DNA of 64,000 bases from Rhizobium viscosum (GCF_014873945.1 NZ_JADBEC010000002.1:1364001-1428000); one strand, 5' to 3'. Positions 8,985 through 17,933 are shown, numbered from the stretch's first letter. Notes: generated by a model not told the origin, from the letters alone. Numbers and translations are program-made.

Positions 8985-9009
8985 GGAACCAATCTTCACG
9001 CCGCAGGTT
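8985..9009 (+). promoter_or_regulatory. EcfG promoter for the gene at 9052
   Basis: GGAAC at 8985-8989, 17 nt, GTT at 9007-9009. The rest of 8594-9051 has no convincing gene on either strand. Confidence 0.65.
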
Positions 9010-9051
9010 CGAAGACATGATTGGGTGCCGAACAAGCAATAGGGAGGTCAC

Positions 9052-9282
9052 ATGCCGGCAAGCGAACTGGATGAGGTCCTGACGAAGCTGCCTCTACGTA
9101 TCGGCGTCTATATTCCCGACGACCTGTTGGAGGATTGGTTTGCGCCCGGCGCCGGAATGAACCCCGTAAGTGTAAAGGCACGCGATTCCGCGGCTGCCTA
9201 CGGCAGAGCATTCGAATGCGAGTTCAAGTACTATCCCGACCGCAACGAGGGCGTCTTCTGGAAATGGGTGCCTGCGATCTGA
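9052..9282 (+). CDS. Small hypothetical stress protein
   Basis: 76 aa, with AGGGAGG 4 nt upstream of the ATG. Acidic N-terminus (LDEVLTKLPLRIGVYIPDDLLEDWF), aromatic C-terminus (FKYYPDRNEGVFWKW). No domain recognised. The strong ribosome site and the EcfG promoter 43 bp upstream make it a likely real gene. Confidence 0.65.
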   Translation: MPASELDEVLTKLPLRIGVYIPDDLLEDWFAPGAGMNPVSVKARDSAAAYGRAFECEFKYYPDRNEGVFWKWVPAI

Positions 9283-9432
9283 CGGTGATCAGTTCGGTCA
9301 TAATCATCGCCAGCAAGGGTATTTCTCGCGATTGTTCCACAGCGAGCACCTTCGTCATTTCATGGGAATGATTGGACGGAGAATTGGTTCCCGCGCCGAC
9401 CAGGCCAAGGCTAGCACATGGTTTTCCAGACA

Positions 9433-9455
9433 GGACAGGCCGGGTGGTCCTGTCC
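9433..9455. repeat. Inverted repeat in the PLD upstream region
   Basis: GGACAGG, 9-nt loop, CCTGTCC, perfect 7-bp arms. There is no T-tract, so it is more likely an operator or RNA hairpin than a terminator. Confidence 0.45.
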
Positions 9456-9566
9456 AGATCACTCGCGGTCGATTGCTGGTGTCGAACAGGACGGAGCGAC
9501 GCGGCCGCACAGTGACGTCGGTTCCGCTCAACGGCTCTGCCCGCATCGCCGGTGCAAGCCCACCAG

Positions 9567-9591
9567 GGAACCTCGAAAAATCCTGAGCGTT
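9567..9591 (+). promoter_or_regulatory. EcfG promoter, full consensus, for the PLD gene
   Basis: GGAAC at 9567-9571, 16 nt, CGTT at 9588-9591, 28 bp upstream of the ATG at 9620. Confidence 0.75.
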
Positions 9592-9619
9592 TGTGATCAG
9601 TTCAAAGCCCGAGGCGATC

Positions 9620-11170
9620 ATGACGATTTCTGAAAATATCTTCAATCATCCGAAGTTATCCCAGGCAAAGGAACAGGGGTCGAGCAGCCACGAAAGCCGG
9701 GGGGCGGAAACTTTGCGCCGGGAAGAAACCGCTACAAAGACAGCTTTCCTTATCAACGGCAACAGTTATTTTGCAGAACTGGCACGCACACTGCGAACGG
9801 CCCGGCGCACGATCTGGATCATCGGCTGGGACTTCAATCCCGATATCGTCATGGAGCCGGAAAAATCTGACGAGACATTGGGCGACATACTGCATGCCTT
9901 ATGCGCGGCAAATCCAAAGCTCGAAATACGCATCCTGATCTGGGTGCTCGGCCCGCTCTATTCGGAAAAATCGATGAAACTGTTGAGAAAGAAGAGCTTC
10001 CCGAAGAGCCCGGGGATCGATCTGCGCTTCGATATCCAGCATGCGATACGCGGCAGCCACCATCAGAAACTCGTCTGCGTCGATGATGCGGTCTCCTTCA
10101 TCGGCGGAATGGACTTAACCTCTCGGCGGTGGGACACGCGCCGCCATCGCGCGCAGAACAAACTGCGGCGCGCGCCCGAAGGTATCTCCTATGATCCGGT
10201 GCATGACGTTCAGGCGATGGTGACCGGTGATGCCGCGCGTCTCATCGGTGAAATCGCAAGACGGCGATGGAAAGAGGCCACCGGTGAAACCCATGCGTCG
10301 CTTGCCGAGGCGGTCGAATTCGCCTGGCCGGACGATCGGTCCGTTTCGCTGGTCAACTGCCCGGTCAGCTTCGCTGTGACCGAACCTTCGACGGCTTTTC
10401 GGCGCGGCATTGGCGACGGCGTCACGATGACGCTTGAGATTATCGCCAGGGCCAGGCGACACCTGTACATCGAGACGCAATATCTCTCTTCCTTCCGCAT
10501 CGCCGACGCCATCGCCGCACGCCTCCAGGAAGAGCACGGCCCGGAAGTAGTCGTGGTCTGCACACGCAGCTCCCACGGGCTGATCGAAAAGATTGTCATG
10601 GGCAACAATCGCGACCGTATTATCCGGCGCCTGAGACGGGCCGACACTAGGAACCGTCTGTGCTTTTTTTATCCGGTCGTGCCGGCGAAAAACGGTGAGA
10701 TGGAGGTACTTGTCCATTCCAAACTGATTATCGCCGATGACCATCTCGTTCGCATAGGCTCTTCCAATCTCAACAATCGCTCGGAAGGGCTGGATTCAGA
10801 GTGCGACATGCTTCTCGCAGCCCAAAATCCAGACCACCGCCACGCGATTGCGGAACTGCGCAATAGGCTGCTGGCCGAATTCCTCGGCACAGCCGCAGAG
10901 AACTTTACCGCTGCCATCAACCACACCGGCTCGATGACCGCCGCGGTCGCAGCGTTCAACACCGGGCCGCGCGGCCTGCGAGAATTCGCCGTCCCACCGT
11001 CCGGCAGCACCGTTCCCATTGCCGGTACAGCGATCTTCGATCCCGCTCGGCCCCTCGCGCCTCTACGCGCTTTGGGATTCCGCTCGCTCATCCGCCCCCT
11101 CACGCGTTTTGCGCGAGCACCGCTGCGAGACAACCTCGCTGATGAACAGCAAGGCGGCGCCGAGCGCTAG
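9620..11170 (+). CDS. Phospholipase D / cardiolipin-synthase-like protein
   Basis: 516 aa. Two HKD motifs: HHQKLVCVDD followed by FIGGMD near residue 147, and HSKLIIADD followed by GSSNLNNRSEG near residue 365. Each has the His-x-Lys-x4-Asp pattern of the PLD superfamily. There is no signal peptide. It resembles E. coli ClsB (YbhO), which makes cardiolipin or exchanges phospholipid head groups. In E. coli clsB lies between ybhP and ybhN; here the same three families are adjacent but rearranged. The 3' end overlaps the end of the convergent YbhN gene by 108 bp. Confidence 0.87.
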   Translation: MTISENIFNHPKLSQAKEQGSSSHESRGAETLRREETATKTAFLINGNSYFAELARTLRTARRTIWIIGWDFNPDIVMEPEKSDETLGDILHALCAANPKLEIRILIWVLGPLYSEKSMKLLRKKSFPKSPGIDLRFDIQHAIRGSHHQKLVCVDDAVSFIGGMDLTSRRWDTRRHRAQNKLRRAPEGISYDPVHDVQAMVTGDAARLIGEIARRRWKEATGETHASLAEAVEFAWPDDRSVSLVNCPVSFAVTEPSTAFRRGIGDGVTMTLEIIARARRHLYIETQYLSSFRIADAIAARLQEEHGPEVVVVCTRSSHGLIEKIVMGNNRDRIIRRLRRADTRNRLCFFYPVVPAKNGEMEVLVHSKLIIADDHLVRIGSSNLNNRSEGLDSECDMLLAAQNPDHRHAIAELRNRLLAEFLGTAAENFTAAINHTGSMTAAVAAFNTGPRGLREFAVPPSGSTVPIAGTAIFDPARPLAPLRALGFRSLIRPLTRFARAPLRDNLADEQQGGAER

Positions 11171-12025
11171 CGGAATGAAGAAATAGACGCAGCGAAATGC
11201 GATCAGTGCGCCGATCGAGGCCTGGCTCGGCACGACATAGGCGACGGTCGCCTCGAGGACGCCAAGACCGCCTGGTACATGCGTAGCAAGGATTGCCGAA
11301 TTGGCGAGCACGAAAGCCGTCACCGAGCGGAAGAAGGCCACGGAGCCAAAGGCCGATAGCATCTGATGCAGGCAGGCGGAGACGAAGATGAAGTTGATCG
11401 TCCCGATCGCGATCTGTGCGAGCGCGATGGAAAAGCGCGGGAGCTGAAACGACCAGCGCCAGAGCTGCAGTCTGCCGCGGACGAAAAATGCCAGCATAGA
11501 ATAGCCGATCGGCAGAGTGAGAGCGAGCGAGCCGAAAAGTCGGGTTGTTGCCGTCTCGATTTGCAGAAGGTGTCCGGCATCTACGGGATTGATGATCATT
11601 GCAAGGCCGCCGAGCGTTATCAGTCCGAGTCCCACCGTGACGCCGCAAAAGAGAATGATCTTTGCTACATCCTCAGCCGTCAGTCCCCAACGCGAGTAGT
11701 ACCGGTAGCGAACGGCCCCGCTGCTCAGCCCCGCAAAGCCGATATTATGGCCGATCGAAAGACTGACGAAGGAAGCCAGGGCGACCTTTGGATAAGGCAA
11801 GGACTTGCCGAGGGAGCGGATCGCCAGCAAATCGAAGCAACTGAGGCACAGATAGGACGCGGCCGCACAAAGAAGCGCCAGGCAAAACCGCCAAAACGGT
11901 ATGCTGCGCACTGACTGAACGATCTGTTCGAAACTGTACTGCTCGAAAATCCGGTAGAGGAGAAAGAATGCCAGGCAAAGGGCGGCAACGAACAGTCCAT
12001 TCCAGATCATGCTTTTCAACGTCAT
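11063..12025 (-). CDS. YbhN family (lysylphosphatidylglycerol synthase TM region-like) protein
   Basis: 320 aa, about eight membrane helices. Family signatures: LASFVSLSIGHNIGFAGLSSGAVRYRYY and ATHVPGGLGVLEATV. It corresponds to the flippase-like N-terminal part of MprF and to E. coli YbhN (UPF0104), without a synthase domain. Probable role: moving or handling a phospholipid made by the neighbouring PLD protein (inference). Its promoter overlaps entirely with that of the divergent YbhP-like gene. Confidence 0.85.
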   Translation of the reverse strand: MTLKSMIWNGLFVAALCLAFFLLYRIFEQYSFEQIVQSVRSIPFWRFCLALLCAAASYLCLSCFDLLAIRSLGKSLPYPKVALASFVSLSIGHNIGFAGLSSGAVRYRYYSRWGLTAEDVAKIILFCGVTVGLGLITLGGLAMIINPVDAGHLLQIETATTRLFGSLALTLPIGYSMLAFFVRGRLQLWRWSFQLPRFSIALAQIAIGTINFIFVSACLHQMLSAFGSVAFFRSVTAFVLANSAILATHVPGGLGVLEATVAYVVPSQASIGALIAFRCVYFFIPLALGAALLFISEVVSQRCSRKTREGADERAESQSA

Positions 12026-12069
12026 CGATCATCCATATGCGAGCTGCGACCATCGCCGCCTGATCTGCG

Positions 12070-12094
12070 GGAACGAACGGATGGGTTTTGTGTT
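12070..12094 (+). promoter_or_regulatory. EcfG promoter for the YbhP-like gene, nested in the opposite one
   Basis: GGAAC at 12070-12074, 17 nt, GTT at 12092-12094. Its -35 coincides with the -10 of the minus-strand promoter and vice versa, so only one polymerase could sit there at a time. Confidence 0.7.
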
Positions 12095-12096
12095 CC
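12072..12096 (-). promoter_or_regulatory. EcfG promoter, full consensus, for the YbhN gene
   Basis: Minus strand: GGAAC at 12096-12092, 16 nt, CGTT at 12075-12072. Confidence 0.75.
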
Positions 12097-12123
12097 TACC
12101 AGGAGCAACGTTTCAGCAGGGCC

Positions 12124-12897
12124 ATGCCGGATAAATCGATCACACTGCTCACCTATAACGTGCACAGCTGCATCGGCACCGACCGCAAGCTTGACCCCGG
12201 CCGCATCGCCAATGTCATCGCGGAGGCCGAAGCCGACATCGTCGCTCTCCAGGAAGTCGATGTCGGACGGCGCAGGACAGGCGGGATCGACCAGGCGCAC
12301 ATGATCGCATCATTGCTGAAGATGCAGGCGCATTTCCATCCAGCGTTGTCAGTCGCCGAGGAGCAATACGGAGATGCGATCATCACCGCATTGCCGACCG
12401 GTGCGATCAAGGCCGGGCCGCTGCCATCCATCGGCGAAACGCGCGGCGCCCTATCCGTCGAGATAGTGGTTGGTGAAAGAAAGCTGCTCGTCGTCAACAC
12501 GCATCTTGGCCTTCGCGGACGCGATCGCATTCGCCAGATTACCACGCTGCTGAATTCAGGTTGGCTGCGCGGTACGGCAGATGAGCCCGTTCCAAGCATT
12601 CTTTGCGGCGATTTCAACGCCATTCCGGCATCTGCGACCTATCGTCTTGCTACTCGGTCGTTGAGGGATGTCCAGCTTGCGGGAGCGGCATCGCCAAAAC
12701 CGACCTTCCCTTCCCGCTATCCGCTGATGCGTCTCGACCACATTTTCGTGACCGACGATCTGGTCGTAGGAAAAGCCGCAGTCCTCCAGACCCGACTGGC
12801 CAGAGTCGCCTCGGATCACCTCCCCCTTCTTGCGGAAATCGGTTTCCGTCGATCTGTCACCTTGCCACCGTGGTTTGAGAGACCGCCGCACAAATAA
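12124..12897 (+). CDS. Endonuclease/exonuclease/phosphatase family protein (YbhP-like)
   Basis: 257 aa. Motifs of the EEP fold in order: LLTYNVHSCIG (Asn), ADIVALQEVDV (catalytic Glu), VNTHLGLR (His), CGDFNAIP (Asp and Asn), LDHIFV, and SDHLPL near the end. No signal peptide. The E. coli homologue is encoded with ClsB and YbhN; the substrate is unknown and could be a phosphodiester in lipid or nucleic acid. The ATG at 12124 was chosen because the conserved fold starts directly after it. Confidence 0.85.
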   Translation: MPDKSITLLTYNVHSCIGTDRKLDPGRIANVIAEAEADIVALQEVDVGRRRTGGIDQAHMIASLLKMQAHFHPALSVAEEQYGDAIITALPTGAIKAGPLPSIGETRGALSVEIVVGERKLLVVNTHLGLRGRDRIRQITTLLNSGWLRGTADEPVPSILCGDFNAIPASATYRLATRSLRDVQLAGAASPKPTFPSRYPLMRLDHIFVTDDLVVGKAAVLQTRLARVASDHLPLLAEIGFRRSVTLPPWFERPPHK

Positions 12898-13150
12898 TCG
12901 CTCGCTATCCTGCCAGGCGGCGTTGGGCACCGACGCTTAAAAAGCCCTCCTCTTTTTCTGCCACGACGTGAAACAAACGCGCGGCGCCAAAAGGTGTTGT
13001 CGCGGGTGCCGGCAAACTGCTCTGGAACGGACCTGCGTACTGGCGGGTATTTTGAAGGCGTCTAAACGTCCTCGCATCCTTGCCAATTGAACTTTTCTTC
13101 GATGAAATCAGTTCTCTGGAGGTAGACTGAAAACGGCGATGGAGGAAAAC

Positions 13151-13549
13151 ATGGCTCGTCACGGCGGCTGCCTGTGCGGCACGGTCCGATATCAGGTAGA
13201 GGGAGAGCCATACCGTATAGGGCTTTGCCACTGCGCTGATTGTCGAAAGGAAAGCGGATCCTCCTTCACATCCTTCGCCCACTGGCCGCGTGACTCGTTC
13301 TCATTTTCTGGCGTTACCAAAATCTATAGGGGCCGCAGTTTCTGCCCCAGATGCGGATCCACGCTGTTCTGTCTGAATGACAAAGATGTCGAGATTCGCC
13401 TGGGATCGCTTGACGATACACCCGCCCGGCTACTCCCCGAGTTCGAGGTCTGGACGAAGAGGCGCGAACCGTGGCTGCCTGCGCTAGAGTGGGCGACCCA
13501 GCATGTGGAAGACACGCCTTGCGCGGAGAGGGACCGAACAGCTCCTTAG
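13151..13549 (+). CDS. GFA/CENP-V family zinc protein
   Basis: 132 aa. Zinc-binding cysteines are all present: GCLCGTVRY, CHCADCRK and FCPRCGS. The family includes glutathione-dependent formaldehyde-activating enzyme; most members of this length have no proven activity. The ATG at 13151 has GGAGG 5 nt upstream, better than the ATG at 13139. The preceding 12898-13150 shows nothing else. Confidence 0.85.
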   Translation: MARHGGCLCGTVRYQVEGEPYRIGLCHCADCRKESGSSFTSFAHWPRDSFSFSGVTKIYRGRSFCPRCGSTLFCLNDKDVEIRLGSLDDTPARLLPEFEVWTKRREPWLPALEWATQHVEDTPCAERDRTAP

Positions 13550-13819
13550 CTCGATGCAGCGTGGATCTGTCCATGTCATGTGACAGCTTCGGGCCGTGTG
13601 GCGATTATGCCCGACCTTTGCTCCCGTCCGCTCGGGCGAGCAATGAAGCCATGGTCCCGGACGTAACAGCTGCGGCCCACCTGGTGGGTGCATGAGAATG
13701 CTTTCGCTTCTGTCGCAATTTGATATCGACGCTTGGGACGCATCGAACTGCTCCCACGCGCATCATTTGATGGGGCAAACGCGGTGCCATCGCACAATAC
13801 CGCAGTCAGCAGGGCGACA
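13550..13819. other. Intergenic stretch, nothing seen
   Basis: Short frames only, with no ribosome sites and no recognisable product. Confidence 0.4.
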
Positions 13820-14020
13820 TCAATCGCCTTTCTGCTTCAAGCCATCGGACACCTTCTTGACCACTGGGTCGCTATTGCTCTCTCCGTTGGCATCTCTGGC
13901 TTTGTCGGGATCGTCCTTGGCGTTCATATAGCCGCGGGGTGTGTTTTCCTGCGGACCTTCCCAACGCGGAGATTGATCAGTGGTGCCGGGGGCACCATTC
14001 TTCGGCGATGTCGTTCCCAT
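13820..14020 (-). CDS. Small hydrophilic stress protein
   Basis: 66 aa. The ATG at 14020 has AAGGAGG 7 nt upstream. The product is disordered-looking, rich in Gly, Pro, Asn, Asp and Lys (residues 27-50 include DDPDKARDANGESNSDP), with a short C-terminal helix. It resembles small hydrophilin-like proteins of the rhizobial stress response. A consensus EcfG promoter sits so close that the leader is about 15 nt. Confidence 0.7.
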   Translation of the reverse strand: MGTTSPKNGAPGTTDQSPRWEGPQENTPRGYMNAKDDPDKARDANGESNSDPVVKKVSDGLKQKGD

Positions 14021-14042
14021 GGCAGTCCTCCTTCCAGCAGAT

Positions 14043-14067
14043 AACCTGGATTCTTCGCGAAGGTTCC
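14043..14067 (-). promoter_or_regulatory. EcfG promoter for the gene at 13820-14020
   Basis: Minus strand: GGAAC at 14067-14063, 17 nt, GTT at 14045-14043. Confidence 0.65.
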
Positions 14068-14178
14068 ATTGACATCGGCTGGGTCTGGCGCCACCCGCCC
14101 AATTTCGCCCGCAATAGCGGTCAGGAACCTTGCCGTGGCAAGATTGTCGGGTGGCGATGATCAACCACAAGCAACGTC

Positions 14179-14651
14179 ATGGATGAGAGGGACGTCTTCC
14201 TAGAGCAATCGATCCAGCAATATGGTGCGCTCTGTTTCCGAAATCGTCCTGGCGGCCGTCAAGTCCTCCTGATCACGACCAGAGAAACGAAACGGTGGAT
14301 AATCCCGAAGGGCTGGCCGATTTGCGGCCTGAAGCCGCGCAAGGTTGCCGAGCGCGAAGCCTGGAAGAGGCGGGCGTCATCGGCAGGGCGAAGAAAAAGC
14401 CGTTCGGGGCATTCTTCTACGACAAGCTAATCCAGGATGGGCATAGCATACGACCCGTCGTCGACGTATTTCTGCTCGAGGTTCGCCGGTGCCGGTGCCG
14501 CAGGCGGTTTCCGGAGAGGAATCAAAGAGAATTGGTCTGGCTCTCCCCGCTTGAGGCGGCGCGGCGCGTCGACGAGCCCGATCTCGAGCAATTGCTTCTG
14601 AAATTCGCACGTTCGGCCGATCGCGGCGGGCAAACGTTGCGGCCGGGCTAG
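14179..14651 (+). pseudogene. NUDIX hydrolase with a frameshift
   Basis: The first frame gives YGALCFRNRPGGRQVLLITT, then RWIIPKGWP and KVAEREA, the start of a NUDIX box. At about 14362 the remaining box (EEAGV) and the rest of the fold (KKKPFGAFFYDK, VDVFLLEV, LVWLSPLEAARRVDEPDL) continue in another frame. One base is missing within GAAGCCTGGAAGAGG relative to an EAxEEAGV box. The break splits the catalytic NUDIX helix, so the product cannot be functional unless this is a sequencing error. No strong ribosome site is seen. Confidence 0.75.
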
Positions 14652-14843
14652 CAATTGCCGCAATGGCATGATCTCCGAACCAATGGCTGCCACCGACTGC
14701 GAAGGCCGGCGTCATCAGCGTTCAAGCCGGCACGACAAGACAGTTCTCAGGCAATCGATTATCTCTTTTCGCTGCCGGACGCGCGGCGGGCTCTGCCCGT
14801 TGGCCGCGCCCACGTCATCGACGGCGTCTGCGCTTCAAGGCGC

Positions 14844-15209
14844 TCATAGGATCTCACCTCCCGACGGGTGGGCAACAAGGAGCGATGACACCTCACTGCC
14901 CGTGCAACGACCGAAATGGCTCAACCCGCTCACCTCGCAACCCTCATCCTGGACAAGTGAGAGGGCGGAGATGCCGGCCTCGTTGGCGACCTTCAGAAGC
15001 GCTTGCCGAAGCTCTTCTGGGCTCCTCTCGCCAACGAGCGCATCAGCGCAGGCGTTGACGGCAATGACGTAGTCCTCGCCATCGTCGAGCGGACAATCCT
15101 GGATGAGTACGCGCGCCGCACTGGTGAGATTGCGGATAACCGTTGACGGCTGGGTGTTATGGAAATTGAGGCCGATCGGCGCAAAGGCCGAATATCTATT
15201 CGTCGTCAT
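14844..15209 (-). CDS. DUF982 protein
   Basis: 121 aa from the ATG at 15209; in-frame ATGs at 15221 and 15245 are alternatives, none with a strong ribosome site. The core VIRNLTSAARVLIQDCPLDDGEDYVIAVNACADAL followed by SPEELRQALLKVANEAGI is the DUF982 signature, a small helical family almost confined to rhizobia and often plasmid-borne. Function unknown. A second DUF982 gene lies at 62620-63000. Confidence 0.72.
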   Translation of the reverse strand: MTTNRYSAFAPIGLNFHNTQPSTVIRNLTSAARVLIQDCPLDDGEDYVIAVNACADALVGERSPEELRQALLKVANEAGISALSLVQDEGCEVSGLSHFGRCTGSEVSSLLVAHPSGGEIL

Positions 15210-15372
15210 ACCTTCACCCATTCCATTGAGAATGGATTCATACACTACGATGCCGTAGGGCCGCCCGGGCGAGCATCCGCTGGTCGGCCATTCGGTCGAA
15301 TGACCGCGTTCACGCAGCCGTCTTCCTTGTCCAGCCTTGGCGGTTCAAATTTTTCCCCGCCAGGTACCAAGG

Positions 15373-15397
15373 GGAACCAAGTCACCCTTCCGGTGTT
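15373..15397 (+). promoter_or_regulatory. EcfG promoter for the hydrolase at 15421
   Basis: GGAAC at 15373-15377, 17 nt, GTT at 15395-15397, 24 bp before the ATG. Confidence 0.7.
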
Positions 15398-15420
15398 GGA
15401 AGCGATGCGAAGGAGCGGTC

Positions 15421-16296
15421 ATGGCAAAGTTTGAGACTGGCGACGTGCGCATTCATTTCACCGAGCACGGCAGCGCCCACGGCGAGCCGGTTCTCCTGTT
15501 GCACGGATGGCCGGACGACGCCTCGACCTGGGATGCCGTCATCGCGCGGCTTCCTCGGCACCGCTTCAAGCTGATCGTGCCGACCATCCGCGGATTCGGC
15601 GAGAGCGCCTTTAAACGCAACGAGGCCCCACGGACCGCCAATGCCGGCATCCTTGCGATGGACGCCATCGCCCTGATGGACGGACTCGGGATCGAACGCT
15701 TTTCAGCCGTCGGCCACGACTGGGGTTCGAACGTTGCGGAAGCCCTCGCGATCGGCTGGCCGGATCGGGTCCTGAAGATGGCGCTGCTGTCGAGCCTGCC
15801 ACGTATGGGCGGTGTCGGGGCGCCGCCATTCTGGCACGCACAGCTCTACTGGTATCACTGGTTCCTCGCTACCGAACGCGGCGCAAAGGCCGTGGCAGAC
15901 GATCCCAAGGGCTTTGCGCGCATCCATTGGGAGAACTGGTCGCCCGACGGGTGGTTCGACGACAAGACCTTCGAGCGCGTTGCCGCCGCCTTCGAAAACC
16001 CCGACTGGGTCGCAGTGACGCTGCACAGCTACCGCACCCGCTGGCAGGAGGCCGAGCCGGATCCGCGCAGTCTGTGGCTCGAACAGAAGATCAAGACGAC
16101 GACGACGCTCGAACTGCCTGCCGTCTACGTTCAGGGGCAGGAAGATGGCGTTAATCCACCGCAAGTCTCCGAAAACGTCCACGAGAAATTCACCGGACCG
16201 TTCGAACGCATCCTGCTGCAGAATGTCGGTCACTTCCCGCAGCGCGAAGACCCTGAAACCGTCGCCAGGGAGCTTTCGGTGTTCTTCGGCGATTGA
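15421..16296 (+). CDS. Alpha/beta hydrolase, epoxide-hydrolase/dehalogenase type
   Basis: 291 aa, AAGGAG upstream. Oxyanion-hole motif HGWPDD near residue 25, nucleophile elbow GHDWGS with Asp as nucleophile (not Ser), and C-terminal catalytic His in NVGHFPQRE. An Asp nucleophile is typical of epoxide hydrolases and haloalkane dehalogenases; the cap region is rich in Trp and Tyr. The substrate cannot be told. It is followed after 69 nt by the flavodoxin-like gene and probably shares its transcript. Confidence 0.85.
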   Translation: MAKFETGDVRIHFTEHGSAHGEPVLLLHGWPDDASTWDAVIARLPRHRFKLIVPTIRGFGESAFKRNEAPRTANAGILAMDAIALMDGLGIERFSAVGHDWGSNVAEALAIGWPDRVLKMALLSSLPRMGGVGAPPFWHAQLYWYHWFLATERGAKAVADDPKGFARIHWENWSPDGWFDDKTFERVAAAFENPDWVAVTLHSYRTRWQEAEPDPRSLWLEQKIKTTTTLELPAVYVQGQEDGVNPPQVSENVHEKFTGPFERILLQNVGHFPQREDPETVARELSVFFGD

Positions 16297-16365
16297 TGGG
16301 CCTGCCCCTCACACGGGTCGCAGGACCACGAACCGGTCAGTCCGCCTGCTTCATAGGAGTTCAAC

Positions 16366-17463
16366 ATGCCAGACGGAAATACGTCCGACGATCTCGAGCC
16401 CCGCAAAGGCAGCCCCGGCGCGCGGCTTGAAGAGCATGAATTCAAGAAGCGCTTTCTCGATCAGTTCAAGGATGACGCCTACATTCCGCTCAAGGCCGAA
16501 CTGGCAAAGATCACGGCGGCGGCCTGGGACGCTTACCGGCATTCGCGCAAGAGTCCGCATACGCGCAAGGCGGGAGCCGCCTTCGCCGACCCGGACTATG
16601 ACTTGGCGACGGATTGGCTTAATGCGCGCGGCGCCATCCTGAAGGCGCAGGCGCGACACCAGGATCAGGCTGGCCCGATGCGGTTCCTGCTCATCAGCGG
16701 ATCATCGCGCAGCGAGCACACCTGTCCTGGCGAAATTTCCAAGACCTACCGCATGGTCGAGATCGCCAGGGCGATCCTGGTGCAGGCGCCGCACGTCAAT
16801 GTCGAGGTGCTCGACCTCAGCCGCATTGCCGCCGAATACGGCCGGCAGATCCATCCGTGTAAGGCGTGCTTCTCCACCTCGGCGGCACTCTGTCATTGGC
16901 CGTGCTCGTGTTACCCGAACTATTCGCTCGGGCAGATCCACGACTGGATGAACGATATCTATGCGATGTGGGTGGAAGCCCACGGCATCATGATCGTTAC
17001 GCCCGTCAACTGGTACCAGACGTCGTCGCCGCTCAAGCTCATGATCGACCGACTGGTCTGCGCCGATGGCGGCAATCCCGACCCGACCAGCACACATGGC
17101 AAACATGCGAGAGAAGCCAAAGAGCTCGAAATGAGAGGATGGGACTATCCCAAGCATCTGGCGGGTCGCCTCTTCTCGGTGATCGTGCACGGCGATACCG
17201 AGGGTGCCGAAAACGTCCGTCGCAGCGTCTCCGACTGGCTGAAGTCGATGGATCTCGTCCCGGCTGGCGCGTTGGCGGAAGTCGATGGCTATATCGGATA
17301 CTTCGAACCCTACGCGACCAGTCATGCCGCCTTCGAAAGGGACGAGGCAATCCAGGAGGAAGTCCGAAACGCGGCCCGGACATTGCTGGAGGCCGTCGCC
17401 GCCAAACGCGACGGCCGGCAGGTGGCAGCCGGATCACGCCTGACGCCCGCCAGAAAGAAATAG
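16366..17463 (+). CDS. Flavodoxin-fold NAD(P)H-dependent oxidoreductase
   Basis: 365 aa with TAGGAG upstream. Residues 1-100 form a helical extension of unknown role. From about 105 comes an FMN-reductase-like flavodoxin fold: FLLISGSSRSEHTCPGE phosphate loop, and TPVNWYQTSSPLKLMIDRL. A Cys cluster (HPCKACFSTSAALCHWPCSCYP) near residue 165 could bind metal or form disulfides. The family reduces quinones, nitro compounds or chromate; the target here is unknown. Confidence 0.8.
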   Translation: MPDGNTSDDLEPRKGSPGARLEEHEFKKRFLDQFKDDAYIPLKAELAKITAAAWDAYRHSRKSPHTRKAGAAFADPDYDLATDWLNARGAILKAQARHQDQAGPMRFLLISGSSRSEHTCPGEISKTYRMVEIARAILVQAPHVNVEVLDLSRIAAEYGRQIHPCKACFSTSAALCHWPCSCYPNYSLGQIHDWMNDIYAMWVEAHGIMIVTPVNWYQTSSPLKLMIDRLVCADGGNPDPTSTHGKHAREAKELEMRGWDYPKHLAGRLFSVIVHGDTEGAENVRRSVSDWLKSMDLVPAGALAEVDGYIGYFEPYATSHAAFERDEAIQEEVRNAARTLLEAVAAKRDGRQVAAGSRLTPARKK

Positions 17464-17579
17464 CCGTCGGTGCCGTTTGCCGCGGATTAGCGACCGCCAC
17501 GACCGTCGGCGCCCTCTGCTTGAAGGAACTTTCCAGCAGCCCTGCCGGAACAGGCGGGGCTTCGTCGCATTACTTCCGA

Positions 17580-17933
17580 ATGAACGCCCGAGCAGGATTC
17601 CTTCGCCTTTCCGAAAGCGCTGTCGCAGTCTGCAGCCATCGCCTTGTGCTTGCGTCTGTCTTCTGCGCTGCAATCGTCTGGTGCGCGACCGGCGCATGGC
17701 TGAGCTTCCCCACGAAATGGCTGCTGCTGTCCAGTACGCTGTTAACGACCTGCATCCTGCTCATCCTGCTTCTGATGCAACACTCGCAGAACCGCGACAT
17801 GCACGCCCTGCAGGTCAAGGCAGACGAACTCATTCGTTCGAACGAGAGTGCGGCCAACCGCCTGATCGGCGCCGAGAAGCGCGAATCCCATGAGATCGAG
17901 GAGATGGTGCGCGATCGTCAGGAGGACGTCTGA
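17580..17933 (+). CDS. Low-affinity iron permease-like membrane protein
   Basis: 117 aa from the ATG at 17580; no clear ribosome site, so the start is uncertain. Two membrane helices (LASVFCAAIVWCATGAWLSF and a following LLTTCILLILLLM) precede the signature QHSQNRDMHALQVKADELI. The same architecture and signature occur in the convergent neighbour at 17918-18340; the two are paralogues and overlap by 16 bp at their 3' ends. Relatives are annotated as Fet4-like low-affinity iron permeases, but they are short and transport is unproven. Confidence 0.65.
   Translation: MNARAGFLRLSESAVAVCSHRLVLASVFCAAIVWCATGAWLSFPTKWLLLSSTLLTTCILLILLLMQHSQNRDMHALQVKADELIRSNESAANRLIGAEKRESHEIEEMVRDRQEDV

Noticed and set aside
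8600..9050. Open frames on both strands considered as genes
   Set aside because: No ribosome site, no recognisable family, and the EcfG promoter for the next gene lies within.
17130..17150. GGGACTATCCC inside the flavodoxin-like gene
   Set aside because: Explained by coding for Trp-Asp-Tyr-Pro; right arm differs from the box.
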